DNA of 64,000 nt from CAZCGA01 sp964498075. Its GTDB lineage: Bacteria > Desulfobacterota > Binatia > HRBIN30. Positions 27,001-34,221 of this stretch are shown piece by piece. The notes under the pieces were generated by a model, which saw only the letters and a program-made list of their open reading frames with translations, searched no databases and had not been told where the DNA came from. The stretch spans positions 79,085 through 143,084 of the forward strand of contig CAZCGA010000002.1 in the NCBI GenBank assembly GCA_964498075.1. The letters run 5' to 3'. Both the position numbers and the translations under genes were made by a program. Each line of letters begins with the position of its first letter. Position 1 is the first letter of the stretch.

Positions 27001-27782
27001 GTGAACGTTTGCGTGAAGCGCTCGCTGGTCTGCGGGCTGTCTACGGTCAGTTGGCCGTTTGCGGTGATTTGTTGTCCACCCACCGAGTTGAGCGGATGGC
27101 GCAGCAGGCTCAGCTCCTTCGCCTTCAGCGTCTTGGTGATCACACCATCACGGGCAAATGTCTCGCTGTAGTTCATGAAGTCGATGGTGACGTCGGCGTC
27201 ATCGGGTATTCCGGACGTACAGAGGGTCGGACCCAGAACGGTCTGCACGACCGTGCCGGAGCGGGTGACCGTCGTCGCGCTGGTTGCGCCGGGCTCGATA
27301 CAGCTGGAATACACGGTCGTCAGCACGCTGTGAAGGCCGGGGACACAGGCGACGTCTCTGCTGCCGCCGAGCGTGCAGGGTATCGTCGCCGCGCCGCTTC
27401 CGCCAGTGACGGTCTGCGCCGCGCCGCCGAACGCCCCGATGAATCCAAAATCCTGGAGCGAGTCGGTGGTCGACACCGCCAACCGTGCCGAGGCATCCAG
27501 CGCGTCCGAACCTTGCAGCGGATTCACGCACCCGCCCAGCGCGCGGGCGATTGCGCCGACCAACTCGTCGGCGGATACCGCGCTGTCACCTTGCCGGTCG
27601 ACGGGTCTGCAGTCGTCCACTGGCGCGGTGCCCAAGGCGATGCTGGCGCTCGTCGCCAGCTCGTTGACCGTGACCTTCCCATCGTCGTCACAGTCGCCGG
27701 GGCAAACCGCCGCGCTCGGCCGGCACAGACCCGCAAGCACCACGATGATGCCGACAACTTTCTGTGGCGCCCCAGCGCGCAT
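24042..27782 (-). CDS. Large secreted multidomain protein (dockerin-like, PPC, CARDB, cohesin-like domains)
   Basis: A 1246-residue exported protein. Order: signal peptide (1-26); an EF-hand/dockerin-like pair GDCDDDGKVTVNELATSASI (about 29-48) and a second Asp-rich loop (VDRQGDSAVSADELVGAIA, about 64-82); a long unrecognised region with Cys pairs; Thr-Pro linkers; a PPC-like domain (FAYTASSNGTYQITV); a TPTPTPTP linker; a CARDB domain (DLVVTSLTAPSVATIGTQIT); a second PPC-like domain; and a C-terminal cohesin-like beta domain (VVRIGSVSGAPGQRVSIDV) from about residue 1086. No anchor or sorting signal is seen. It is probably a calcium-binding surface or secreted adhesin. It sits alone, without a secretion system nearby. 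Confidence 0.8.
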   Translation of the reverse strand: MRAGAPQKVVGIIVVLAGLCRPSAAVCPGDCDDDGKVTVNELATSASIALGTAPVDDCRPVDRQGDSAVSADELVGAIARALGGCVNPLQGSDALDASARLAVSTTDSLQDFGFIGAFGGAAQTVTGGSGAATIPCTLGGSRDVACVPGLHSVLTTVYSSCIEPGATSATTVTRSGTVVQTVLGPTLCTSGIPDDADVTIDFMNYSETFARDGVITKTLKAKELSLLRHPLNSVGGQQITANGQLTVDSPQTSERFTQTFTDFRLTTEPQSDGSVVVTLNGAMNVDCLGDLQFTTTQAIRFRANAACPSAGEFEVGQPLAPPTGGGTAASDDGDLLGARAEGEAANATAGLGLQQLLFRAADGQIYQVLQNVGGEPDTGGEDIRVTTLVGTLGEGGACAETPLGGGSAAVAAAGAGQALSLGSVFKSARIADAGPPCFNPNGTGGAGRLCFGPGCSSDCVCQVAERCTTFTISDGTAIGAPADVPAASVVDQLSVSSGSFCSGFSGRSTYRFGGSGPSTRAGQCGADPADGFLLPNGMSAFAGGQNGSTVVFAYDVPLAARFAGEAAGFSVDRNGKNALGCAGNNIVLGGRSTSKNIFAPRITFVQDGSVNFDFDPGVPSIDRSLVTCNIPLLAACSSFPTPTPTPQSVQCPEIDLGNAPSVSRNGSTVGKANILSDATCGDGGGAAPEATFAYTASSNGTYQITVEGLDFFDPILYVRDGGCGGAQLGCDGSVSVSLIEFGEVPSGAAGGIVIVPVLARTVVVSLHGGQRIAIVVDGSPGGSGAFRLDVARILATPTPTPTPTPAAGGLADLVVTSLTAPSVATIGTQITVSATVTNQATRSAGAFQVSFVLSRDTDLSAGDVVLASCSYPALGAGATVLCNGTIFVPSLATGGYSLGVIADALGQLTESNEANNTRLLPGGFTLNGLPGTPTPLPQCPISDLGSPPNISLTTLSTFGRPSSLGGASCGGGGGQAADFSFAYTAPQTGPYSIDTSGSSFDTVLYVRDSCGGNELACNDDIAFGSRQSQVLLQLAAGQHIVIVVDGFGVANGNFVLNIRSGSSLPTNTPKVPTPTPTPTRTVGPTAPVVRIGSVSGAPGQRVSIDVTLDARGQAISDVSHLLHFDQRTAIPKTGDEFDCVVNPGINKRDTTFFVLDVDVLDADVTSFVNVAPIPSGRLYTCAINIAPDTPAGVYALQCTELLVTWVDGTDVEGACIDGSVTVTNVIPPTPTVTPPFGASAAVAVER

Positions 27783-27988
27783 CGACCTACCTCACACCGT
27801 GCAGCCCGTTTCCGAGGAGTAGCTCGCTGCTACTACGGATGCCGACGCACTGTCAATGAAGGCTTCTCGTGTGTTCTGTCGTTGGGAGACCGCTGCGCTG
27901 ACAGACAACAGACCGCTGCGCTTGCAGACAACAGACGATTCATCCTCCATCTGTAGTCTGTCCGTCGGTTGTCTGTCCGTCTGTTGTC
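27783..27988. other. Intergenic region with dispersed repeats
   Basis: No gene. Contains AGACAACAGAC repeats at 27890-27992 that run up to the stop of the flavin reductase gene. Confidence 0.5.
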
Positions 27989-27992
27989 TCAT
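27890..27992. repeat. AGACAACAGAC / GTCTGTTGTCT inverted repeats
   Basis: Two direct copies of ACAGACAACAGAC followed by inverted copies ending GTCTGTTGTCTC. The same family occurs at 22374-22423. Confidence 0.55.
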
Positions 27993-28468
27993 CCTTTGAC
28001 AATCTTCCGATAGGCGCCGCGGAAATAGAGCAACGGCTCCGCGTCACACGCGTCCCCAGCTTCGACCTGCCCGATGAAGACGGTGTGGTCCCCGGCGTCG
28101 ACGACGTTGACGGTGCGGCACTCCAAATAGCCGAGCGCCTCGACCAACAGCGGCGCCCCGATCGCCCCGCGGCGCCACGACAGGTCGACGAACTTGTCGC
28201 CACCTGACGTGGCGAAGCGTTGCGACAAGGGCTCGTGATCGACGGCCAGGAAGTTGACCGCGAAGATACCCGAGGGGTGAAAGTGGGCATAGCTCTCGGA
28301 GCGCTTGTCGACGCAGACCAGCACCAGCGGCGGCTCCAACGACACCGAAGTGAATGCCGTGGCCGTGAGCCCATACGGCGTCCCTCCCTCGCCCGTGGTA
28401 GTCACCACGGTGACTCCTGCGGCAAAGTGGCCCAGCACACGACGGAACTCTTGCGTATCGATCGGCAT
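27989..28468 (-). CDS. Flavin reductase-like (HpaC/DIM6-type) protein
   Basis: A 159-residue flavin reductase of the split-barrel fold, which makes reduced FMN or FAD for a partner monooxygenase. Conserved: FAAGVTVVTT (residues 15-24), YGLTATAFTSVSLEPPLVLV (46-65), FHPSGIFAVNFL and GDHTVFIGQVE. No oxygenase partner is adjacent; the upstream gene on the same strand is a DUF2889 protein. Confidence 0.9.
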   Translation of the reverse strand: MPIDTQEFRRVLGHFAAGVTVVTTTGEGGTPYGLTATAFTSVSLEPPLVLVCVDKRSESYAHFHPSGIFAVNFLAVDHEPLSQRFATSGGDKFVDLSWRRGAIGAPLLVEALGYLECRTVNVVDAGDHTVFIGQVEAGDACDAEPLLYFRGAYRKIVKG

Positions 28469-28477
28469 CCCACCCCC

Positions 28478-29515
28478 TCACTTTTGAGTTTTGACTTTTG
28501 CCTTTTGACTTTCCGCCCCCCCGCCCTCCGGCCACATCGGCGCCACCACCAGCGGCCCGTCGGCACGCCACATGTGACACGAGTCGACGGCGGCGTGCGG
28601 GCCCTCGGCGCGTCGCGGACGCATCTCCAGCTCCTCGATCAGACTCGGCATACACTGCATCAGCGTCGGCGCCAGCATGAAGAGCAGATGCTGCAACGGC
28701 TCCAAGCCAGTCGTCCCCGCGAATAGCTGCTGCACCTGCGCGCTGTAGCCGGTGAACATCACGCGCCCGACGAGATCTCCGACGCGCGCCACCGGCTCCC
28801 AACTGCCGAGCGCATCGATTCCCGGTCCCGAACGGCGCACCCGCCCACTGCCGGCGATCACCGCCATGGTCGGGATCTGGGTCTCCACGTCGACGATCGC
28901 CTCGAACGATTCCTCCAGCTCCTCCTCCAGCGGCAACGACTCGGCGCCCGGAGGGTAATGCAGGTCGAAGAGTGTCCCGCGCAGCACCAGGCCCCACCCG
29001 GTCGGCTTCAAGCCATCGACGATCAGGCTGCGGGAGAAGATCGGGCTGCCGGCCACCACGGCTCCGTTGGAAGGGTGCCGCGCGCGTTCCCGGTCGATCG
29101 CCCACTCGATCGTCGGCCCAAGCATCCGGAGCAAGGTGAAGACATGGAAGCAGCCGCGCGGGCCGCCCACGTGCGCCGTCAGCGTCGGGCCGAAGGCGTC
29201 ACGCAACGACGCACCCACCAGACGCTGCACGTCGGGGAGCCGGTCGGGGCATCCTTCCCCACGCGTCGCCGGACCGGGTGCAAACGGGAAGGCCGACATC
29301 GACGCCTGAACGTCGCGGATGCGCAGCTCGGGACAATCGAGGTGCAGCTGCACGGCCATGTCGTGCACCACTCCGGGGCCTTGCAGCTTGCCGGCGAGCG
29401 GGACGATGCCGCGCTTGCGGAGATCGAAGATCCGCCCCTCAGCCACCAGGCTGCCTGCCGCACCCCACGACAGGCGGAGGGAGATCATGCGGGTGTGGAG
29501 CGGAGTCAGGGACAT
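28478..29515 (-). CDS. DUF2889-like protein
   Basis: A 345-residue protein that resembles DUF2889 family members, which often lie near CoA-ligase and acyl-CoA genes. The start MSLTPLHTRMISLRL and the C-terminal segment AAVDSCHMWRADGPLVV fit the family. The last codons (SQKAKVKTQK) are encoded by a dispersed repeat at 28481-28512, so the native C-terminus is altered. It lies 9 bases upstream of the flavin reductase gene. Function unknown. Confidence 0.6.
   Translation of the reverse strand: MSLTPLHTRMISLRLSWGAAGSLVAEGRIFDLRKRGIVPLAGKLQGPGVVHDMAVQLHLDCPELRIRDVQASMSAFPFAPGPATRGEGCPDRLPDVQRLVGASLRDAFGPTLTAHVGGPRGCFHVFTLLRMLGPTIEWAIDRERARHPSNGAVVAGSPIFSRSLIVDGLKPTGWGLVLRGTLFDLHYPPGAESLPLEEELEESFEAIVDVETQIPTMAVIAGSGRVRRSGPGIDALGSWEPVARVGDLVGRVMFTGYSAQVQQLFAGTTGLEPLQHLLFMLAPTLMQCMPSLIEELEMRPRRAEGPHAAVDSCHMWRADGPLVVAPMWPEGGGAESQKAKVKTQK
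28481..28512. repeat. CTTTTGAGTTTTGACTTTTG dispersed repeat
   Basis: An A/T-rich tandem-like sequence of short TTTTGACT/TTTTGCC units. It encodes the last residues and lies next to the stop codon of the DUF2889-like gene. Confidence 0.55.
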
Positions 29516-29571
29516 TGAGTCAGTGGGTCAGTGAGTCATTGGGTCATTGAGCCAGTGCTTCAGTGCTCACA
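29514..29571. repeat. GTCAGTG/GTCATTG short tandem repeat
   Basis: About six 9-10 base units (GAGTCAGTG, GGTCAGTGA, GTCATTGGG, TCATTGAGC) between the DUF2889-like gene and the CoA transferase. Confidence 0.55.
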
Positions 29572-30760
29572 CGATTCCCTTGTCGCGTAGCGCTGCCACC
29601 TCGGGTTCGCTCATGCCCAGGAATCGTCCCAGCACTTCCGCCGTCGCTTCGCCGAGCAACGGGGCCGGGCGTACGTCGGTCGGCGAATCGGAGAGTTGCA
29701 GCGGATTGCCGGGCATGGTGAGCGACCCTTGCGGATGCTCAACGTCGACGATCATGCCGCGCTGCTTGAGGTGCGGATCGTTGATCACGTCGTTCGTATC
29801 GAACACCGCGCTACACGGCACACCGGCGCGCGCCAGGGTGTGCATCGCCTCCCACTTGTCGCGCTGGCGCGTCCAGCCGGCGATCATCTCGAAGACCTCA
29901 GCGCGCCGCTTGTTGCGCTCCTTGAGGTCGGTGTAGCGCGGGTCGTCGATAAGGTCGCCGCGGCCGATGGCGGTGAGCAGGGCATCCCACATCGCGCGCG
30001 TCGTCAAGAAAATGTAGACGTAGTCGTTCGGGCCGCCGGCAGCGCAGGGATACAGATCGATGGGCACGAGGAGCGGCATGCTGTTGCCCATGCGCGGCAC
30101 GGCGGTGTGTGTCAGGTACTGGCCGAGCATGCGCACGCGCATGAAGTTGACGACGGCGTCCTGCATCGCCACCTCCACCTTCTGGCCGCGTCCGCTGCTG
30201 TGCCGCTGCACCACCGCCGCGAGGATTCCGACCGCCGCATGCACGCCCGTGCCCGTATCGCCCAGCGTCGGCCCGGGCGAACAGGGTGGTGAATCCGGAA
30301 AGCCGGTGATGCTCAGCGCGCCGCCGGCCGCTTGCGCGATGGTGTCGAAGCACTTGTACTCGGCGTACGGCCCGTACGTACCGAAGCCCTTGATCGTGGC
30401 GTAGATCAGCGGCGCATGGAGCGCGCGCAGCGTCTCGTAGTCGAGCCCCAAACGTTCCATGACGCCGAACGCGAAGTTCTCCACCAGGATGTCGCAGTGC
30501 GGCACCAGCTGCTTGAAGATGGACACGCCCTCGGGCGTGCGCAGGTTCAGCGTGACGCTGCGCTTGTTGGCGTTGAGCACGACGAAGTACACGGAGTCCT
30601 TGCCCGGCCGCACCCCGAACGACGACCGGCCCGGCTCGCCGTGCCGCGGCGGCTCGACCTTGATGACCTCGGCGCCCAAAAAGCCGAGCAACTCGGTGCA
30701 CGACGTCCCGGCTTCAAACTGCGTCAGATCGAGAACGCGGAGCCCACTCAAGGCTTGCAT
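29567..30760 (-). CDS. CaiB/BaiF-type family III CoA transferase
   Basis: A 397-residue enzyme that moves CoA between carboxylic acids. N-terminal LSGLRVLDLTQFEAGTSCTE and GAEVIKVEPP are typical. The nucleophilic Asp is in PTLGDTGTGVHA. The PNDYVYIFL segment and the C-terminal EVLGRFLGMSEPEVA helix also fit. It lies upstream of the DUF2889-like gene and downstream of DoxX and aldehyde oxidoreductase genes, suggesting a carboxylic acid or aromatic acid degradation set. Confidence 0.93.
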   Translation of the reverse strand: MQALSGLRVLDLTQFEAGTSCTELLGFLGAEVIKVEPPRHGEPGRSSFGVRPGKDSVYFVVLNANKRSVTLNLRTPEGVSIFKQLVPHCDILVENFAFGVMERLGLDYETLRALHAPLIYATIKGFGTYGPYAEYKCFDTIAQAAGGALSITGFPDSPPCSPGPTLGDTGTGVHAAVGILAAVVQRHSSGRGQKVEVAMQDAVVNFMRVRMLGQYLTHTAVPRMGNSMPLLVPIDLYPCAAGGPNDYVYIFLTTRAMWDALLTAIGRGDLIDDPRYTDLKERNKRRAEVFEMIAGWTRQRDKWEAMHTLARAGVPCSAVFDTNDVINDPHLKQRGMIVDVEHPQGSLTMPGNPLQLSDSPTDVRPAPLLGEATAEVLGRFLGMSEPEVAALRDKGIV

Positions 30761-30781
30761 GTGCCCGACACCATTCGCCGT

Positions 30782-31174
30782 CTAGAACAGGCTGAGGCCG
30801 ATCAGCGCCACGGCGAAGTAGGCCGCGACGACCGCGGCGCCGGCGTAGTCCTTGGCCAGACGTTGGCCGAAGAGCAAGCACAGCAACGCCATCGCGGAGG
30901 TTGCGACGCCACAAGCGGCGACCCCAAAGCCTTCGACAGTGAAATCACCCACCAGCAGGCCGACGGCACAGAGCACACCGGCGGCCAGCTCGACGAGCGT
31001 CAGCGCCCAGAACAGGAGCGGCACCGCGGCCGGCGGGACCGCGCTATTCTTGAAGTGATCGCTGAAGTACCCAAGGTTCCCTTGCCGGTCGATGAGCTTG
31101 TCGAGCGACGACTGCAGGAAGACGATGGCGAAGAAGGCCGTCGCGAGCAGACGGCCGATCACGTCGGGGTTCAT
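30782..31174 (-). CDS. DoxX-family membrane protein
   Basis: A 130-residue protein with four predicted membrane helices: LLATAFFAIVFLQSSLDKL, VPLLFWALTLVELAAGVLCA, a VGLLVGDFTVEGFGVAACGV segment, and AVVAAYFAVALIGLSLF. Layout fits DoxX/DoxD-like proteins. The start MNPDV at 31174 is preferred to the ATG 21 bases upstream. It follows the aldehyde oxidoreductase gene by 52 bases. The role is unknown; DoxX homologues are linked to redox or quinone work. Confidence 0.75.
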   Translation of the reverse strand: MNPDVIGRLLATAFFAIVFLQSSLDKLIDRQGNLGYFSDHFKNSAVPPAAVPLLFWALTLVELAAGVLCAVGLLVGDFTVEGFGVAACGVATSAMALLCLLFGQRLAKDYAGAAVVAAYFAVALIGLSLF

Positions 31175-31226
31175 TGGCGATCGGCCCACACGCACCGGCT
31201 CGAAGCCGGTGCCACCATCCCCGGCG

Positions 31227-33020
31227 TCACGTCAGTCCCAACTCGGCCAGCTTCTCCGGCGTCGGACGGCCCTCGCGGTCCCACCCACGCTGCTGGTAGT
31301 AGTCGTCGAGCATCTCTTCGAGCGGCACGACGTGCCCCTTCGACGCGCCCTCGGTCAGCGGCTCCTGCAGCATGCGCGGCGGCAAGCTGTCGTCCTGGCG
31401 CCCCAGCCCGGCCTTGTTGTTGAATACGCGTTCCAGGTTCCAGATGCGTTCGCCGATCCGCTGGATCTCGTGCTCGTCGATCGGCATCCCGAGCGCGTCG
31501 CCGACCAGCTCGCCGAGCACCTGCGGGCCCATGGCCATGGTCGCGAACAGGCAGATGCCGCTGGCGTCGACGAAGCTCGTCTGGTTCTGCAGCGTCGCCA
31601 GCCACATGCCTTTGTCCTGGGTGGTGAACGGATCCAGCTTCACCGGGTTGCCGAAGTGCTCGAGCGCCACCGCGTAGCCGCGGAGGTGACAGGCGCCGCG
31701 GTTCGAGGTGGCGTATCCCAAGCCCATGCCCACCGAGCCGCGCGGATCGTAGGCCGCGAAGGCTTGCTTCTTGGAGCCGATGAAGAGCTCCGGATGCCCG
31801 TATTTCTCGGCGACGCGATAGCCGCCGTCGGCGAGCGCGTCACCGAAGCCGGTGCGGTACGCCATGGCGTCCATCAGGGTGAGCAGCGCGTCCACATCGC
31901 CGAACTTGAGCGCGAAGCCGACGTCGCGCTCCGGCAGGTAGCCGCGCTGCGCCAGCTCCATCGCGGTCGCCAGGCTGCAGCCGGCCTCGATGGTGTCCAT
32001 GCCCAGCTCATTGCACAGGTAGTTGGCCTTGATGATGGCGGCGAGATCGCCCACCCCGCAGGTCGTGCCGAGCCCGAAGATCGTTTCGTACTCCGGCCCT
32101 TCGCCATGGCCGTCGAGCTTGCCGTGGCCGGTGATCTTGGTGACCCGGCCGCAGTTGATGGTGCAGCTGTGGCAGCCGCGGGTGCGGGTCATGTACTCGT
32201 CGCGCACGCGCTCGCCGTTGACCGCATCCGCGTGCACGAAGGTGCCTTTCTGGAAATTATTGGTTGGCAGGATGCCGACGGTGTTCATGTAGCCGACGGT
32301 TCCCGCCGTGCCCAGCATCGACAGCCCCGATCCCACCGGCGACTGAGCCACCTGCTGCACCGCGGTGCGCGCCACGCGCAGGAAGCTCTGCGGGTTCAGC
32401 ATGCGCAGGCCCTTGGTCCCGTAGGCGACGACGGCCTTGAGCCGCTTCGCACCCATGACGGCGCCCACCCCGGAGCGGCCGGCGGCGCGCCCCTTGTCGT
32501 TCATCACGCAGGCGACGCGGGCGCGGTTCTCGCCGGCCGGGCCGATGAGCGCGACGCGCGCATCCGGGTGCGTCTCGTCGCGCAGCCGGTCTTCCGTCTC
32601 CGCCACCAGCTTGCCCCACACGTGCTGCGCGCTGCGGATCTCCACGGTGTCGTCGTTGATCCACAGATACACCGGCTCGCGAGCCGCCCCCTCGACCATC
32701 AGGTAGTCGTAGCCGGCGTAGCGCAGGGCCGGGCCCCAGTAGCCGCCGGAGTTGGAGCACGCCACGGTCCCGGTGAGCGGCGACTTGGTCACCACCATGT
32801 AACGCCCGCCGGTTGGCGCAAACGTTCCCGTCAGCGGCCCGGTCGCGAAGATCAGCGGGTTGGCGGGATCGAGCGCGTCGATCCGTGGGTCCATGTTGTC
32901 CGCCAGCAGCTTGGTGGCGACGCCGCGCCCGCCGACGAACTGGCGCGTCAGCGCCTCCGCAATCGGCTCCTTGGTGATCTTCCCGCTACTCAGATTGACG
33001 CGTAAGAGCGTTGCACCCAT
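31227..33020 (-). CDS. Tungsten-type aldehyde:ferredoxin oxidoreductase
   Basis: A 597-residue enzyme of the AOR family, which oxidises aldehydes to acids with ferredoxin, using a W- (or Mo-) bispyranopterin and one 4Fe-4S cluster. The Fe-S ligands are CHSCTINC (Cys283, 286, 290) and Cys490 (SGIC). The N-terminal domain (RVNLSSGKITKEPIAEALTR) and ACSNSGGYWGPALRYAGYD are typical. The start at 33020 has a GGAGG ribosome site; the frame before it is weak. Neighbours are a CoA transferase, DoxX and a receiver-like protein. The substrate is unknown; AOR-type benzoate or aliphatic aldehyde routes are possible. Confidence 0.93.
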   Translation of the reverse strand: MGATLLRVNLSSGKITKEPIAEALTRQFVGGRGVATKLLADNMDPRIDALDPANPLIFATGPLTGTFAPTGGRYMVVTKSPLTGTVACSNSGGYWGPALRYAGYDYLMVEGAAREPVYLWINDDTVEIRSAQHVWGKLVAETEDRLRDETHPDARVALIGPAGENRARVACVMNDKGRAAGRSGVGAVMGAKRLKAVVAYGTKGLRMLNPQSFLRVARTAVQQVAQSPVGSGLSMLGTAGTVGYMNTVGILPTNNFQKGTFVHADAVNGERVRDEYMTRTRGCHSCTINCGRVTKITGHGKLDGHGEGPEYETIFGLGTTCGVGDLAAIIKANYLCNELGMDTIEAGCSLATAMELAQRGYLPERDVGFALKFGDVDALLTLMDAMAYRTGFGDALADGGYRVAEKYGHPELFIGSKKQAFAAYDPRGSVGMGLGYATSNRGACHLRGYAVALEHFGNPVKLDPFTTQDKGMWLATLQNQTSFVDASGICLFATMAMGPQVLGELVGDALGMPIDEHEIQRIGERIWNLERVFNNKAGLGRQDDSLPPRMLQEPLTEGASKGHVVPLEEMLDDYYQQRGWDREGRPTPEKLAELGLT

Positions 33021-33092
33021 GGATCCTCCGTGCGCGTGAATCGCGCGCGTCGCGCCGGCGCCGCGGACACGGTTCACGATTCCTGTCGACTA

Positions 33093-33473
33093 TCACCTCG
33101 CACGCGGATCGACAACACGGGCTGCGGCCTGCAGGATGCGTGGCAAGTCGCGGCTGAACTCCGAACGCGCCATCACTTGATCGCAGCCGGCAGCGCGGGC
33201 GCGTTGGGCCAGGTCGACCTGGACGTGCGACAGGAAGCCGATGACCTTCAGGTGCTGCAGCTGCGGATCAGCACGCAGCTGCGCCAGCGCCGTGAAGCTG
33301 CGGTCGTCCGGCGCGTTCAGGTCGAGGATCACCGTGGCGGCCGGGTCGCGGCGCAGCTCGTCCAGGAGCTGCGCCACGTCCGCGACCAGACGCGCCTCGA
33401 CCGGAGTGTGCGCGGCGACCGCGGTGATCTTCGATCCGAACAGCAGGTCCGGGACCAACGCCACCACGCGCAT
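33093..33473 (-). CDS. Degenerate receiver-domain protein
   Basis: A 126-residue single-domain protein with response-regulator receiver features: VILDLNAPDDRSF includes the expected phospho-acceptor Asp, and VIGFLSHVQ the switch Ser. The conserved Lys is replaced by Arg (VMARSEF), and the N-terminal double-acidic pair is absent, so phosphorylation is doubtful. There is no output domain and no kinase next to it. The start ATG 33473 is 12 bases after the previous gene's stop. Confidence 0.6.
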   Translation of the reverse strand: MRVVALVPDLLFGSKITAVAAHTPVEARLVADVAQLLDELRRDPAATVILDLNAPDDRSFTALAQLRADPQLQHLKVIGFLSHVQVDLAQRARAAGCDQVMARSEFSRDLPRILQAAARVVDPRAR

Positions 33474-33484
33474 GCGCTCACCGC

Positions 33485-34153
33485 TCACTTCAAGCGATAC
33501 CAGACGACGTCGCCGTGCAGACCGATCGGCATCACACCGCCTCCCGGTGCGGTGAGCACGCTGCCCGCCGTAAAGTAGCCATACATGCGGTTGGGCTCGA
33601 TCTTCTGGATGTAGTCGCTCGCGCCGACGATGGCGGCGCTGGGAGCGGAGCCCTGCAGATCGAAGCGCAGCACGGCCCCTTTTGCCTCGGGCGGCAGGGC
33701 CGCGTCCTTCTCGAGGTTCTGCGCGTCGTACAGGAGATACTGCCGCGCCCGCCACTTGATCTCCGGCTGCCGCGCCGACTCCAAGGCCTTCACCATATCC
33801 TTCAGCGCCTTCTCGTCCGGCTCCCACTTGACCTTTTTCATCACCGCGTCGCGGAACGAAGTGCCGGCATCCGGTCCCACGTTCTGCGGCAGGAGCTGAT
33901 TGATGACCCACCGATCGCCGTCGAGGGTGAAGCGCAGGGTGAGGTAGCCGTTCGCCCACTGGTTGTTGCCGAGGTCGGAGCGCTCGAGGCGCAACCACGT
34001 CCCTTGCAGCGACTTGGGGATCTCCCCGGCGACGACGACACGCTCCTTGTCATCCGCCATCTCGGGCACCCCCGCCTTGGGCAGCGGCAGCTGTGCCAAT
34101 GTGGGTCGTACAAGCAATGCCACGACACCCAGAAGCAGCGAAGCAACTCTCAT
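33485..34153 (-). CDS. Secreted protein of unknown function
   Basis: A 222-residue protein with a signal peptide (MRVASLLLGVVALLVRPTLA). The start at 34153 is supported by GGAGGTGGAG directly upstream. The mature part is rich in Trp, Lys and acidic residues (WLRLERSD, VGASDYIQKIEPNRM) and ends in a beta-rich piece (GLHGDVVWYRLK). No family recognised; a periplasmic lipocalin-like or beta-sandwich fold is a guess. Confidence 0.7.
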   Translation of the reverse strand: MRVASLLLGVVALLVRPTLAQLPLPKAGVPEMADDKERVVVAGEIPKSLQGTWLRLERSDLGNNQWANGYLTLRFTLDGDRWVINQLLPQNVGPDAGTSFRDAVMKKVKWEPDEKALKDMVKALESARQPEIKWRARQYLLYDAQNLEKDAALPPEAKGAVLRFDLQGSAPSAAIVGASDYIQKIEPNRMYGYFTAGSVLTAPGGGVMPIGLHGDVVWYRLK

Positions 34154-34221
34154 CTCCACCTCCAATATGGAAATCGACGATAGGGAGTTGGCTAGCATAG
34201 CCGTTTCGGTGCCTCAAGCGC

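Noticed and set aside
24042..27782. Cellulosome scaffold
   Set aside because: Only one dockerin-like and one cohesin-like domain, with no carbohydrate-active enzymes nearby.
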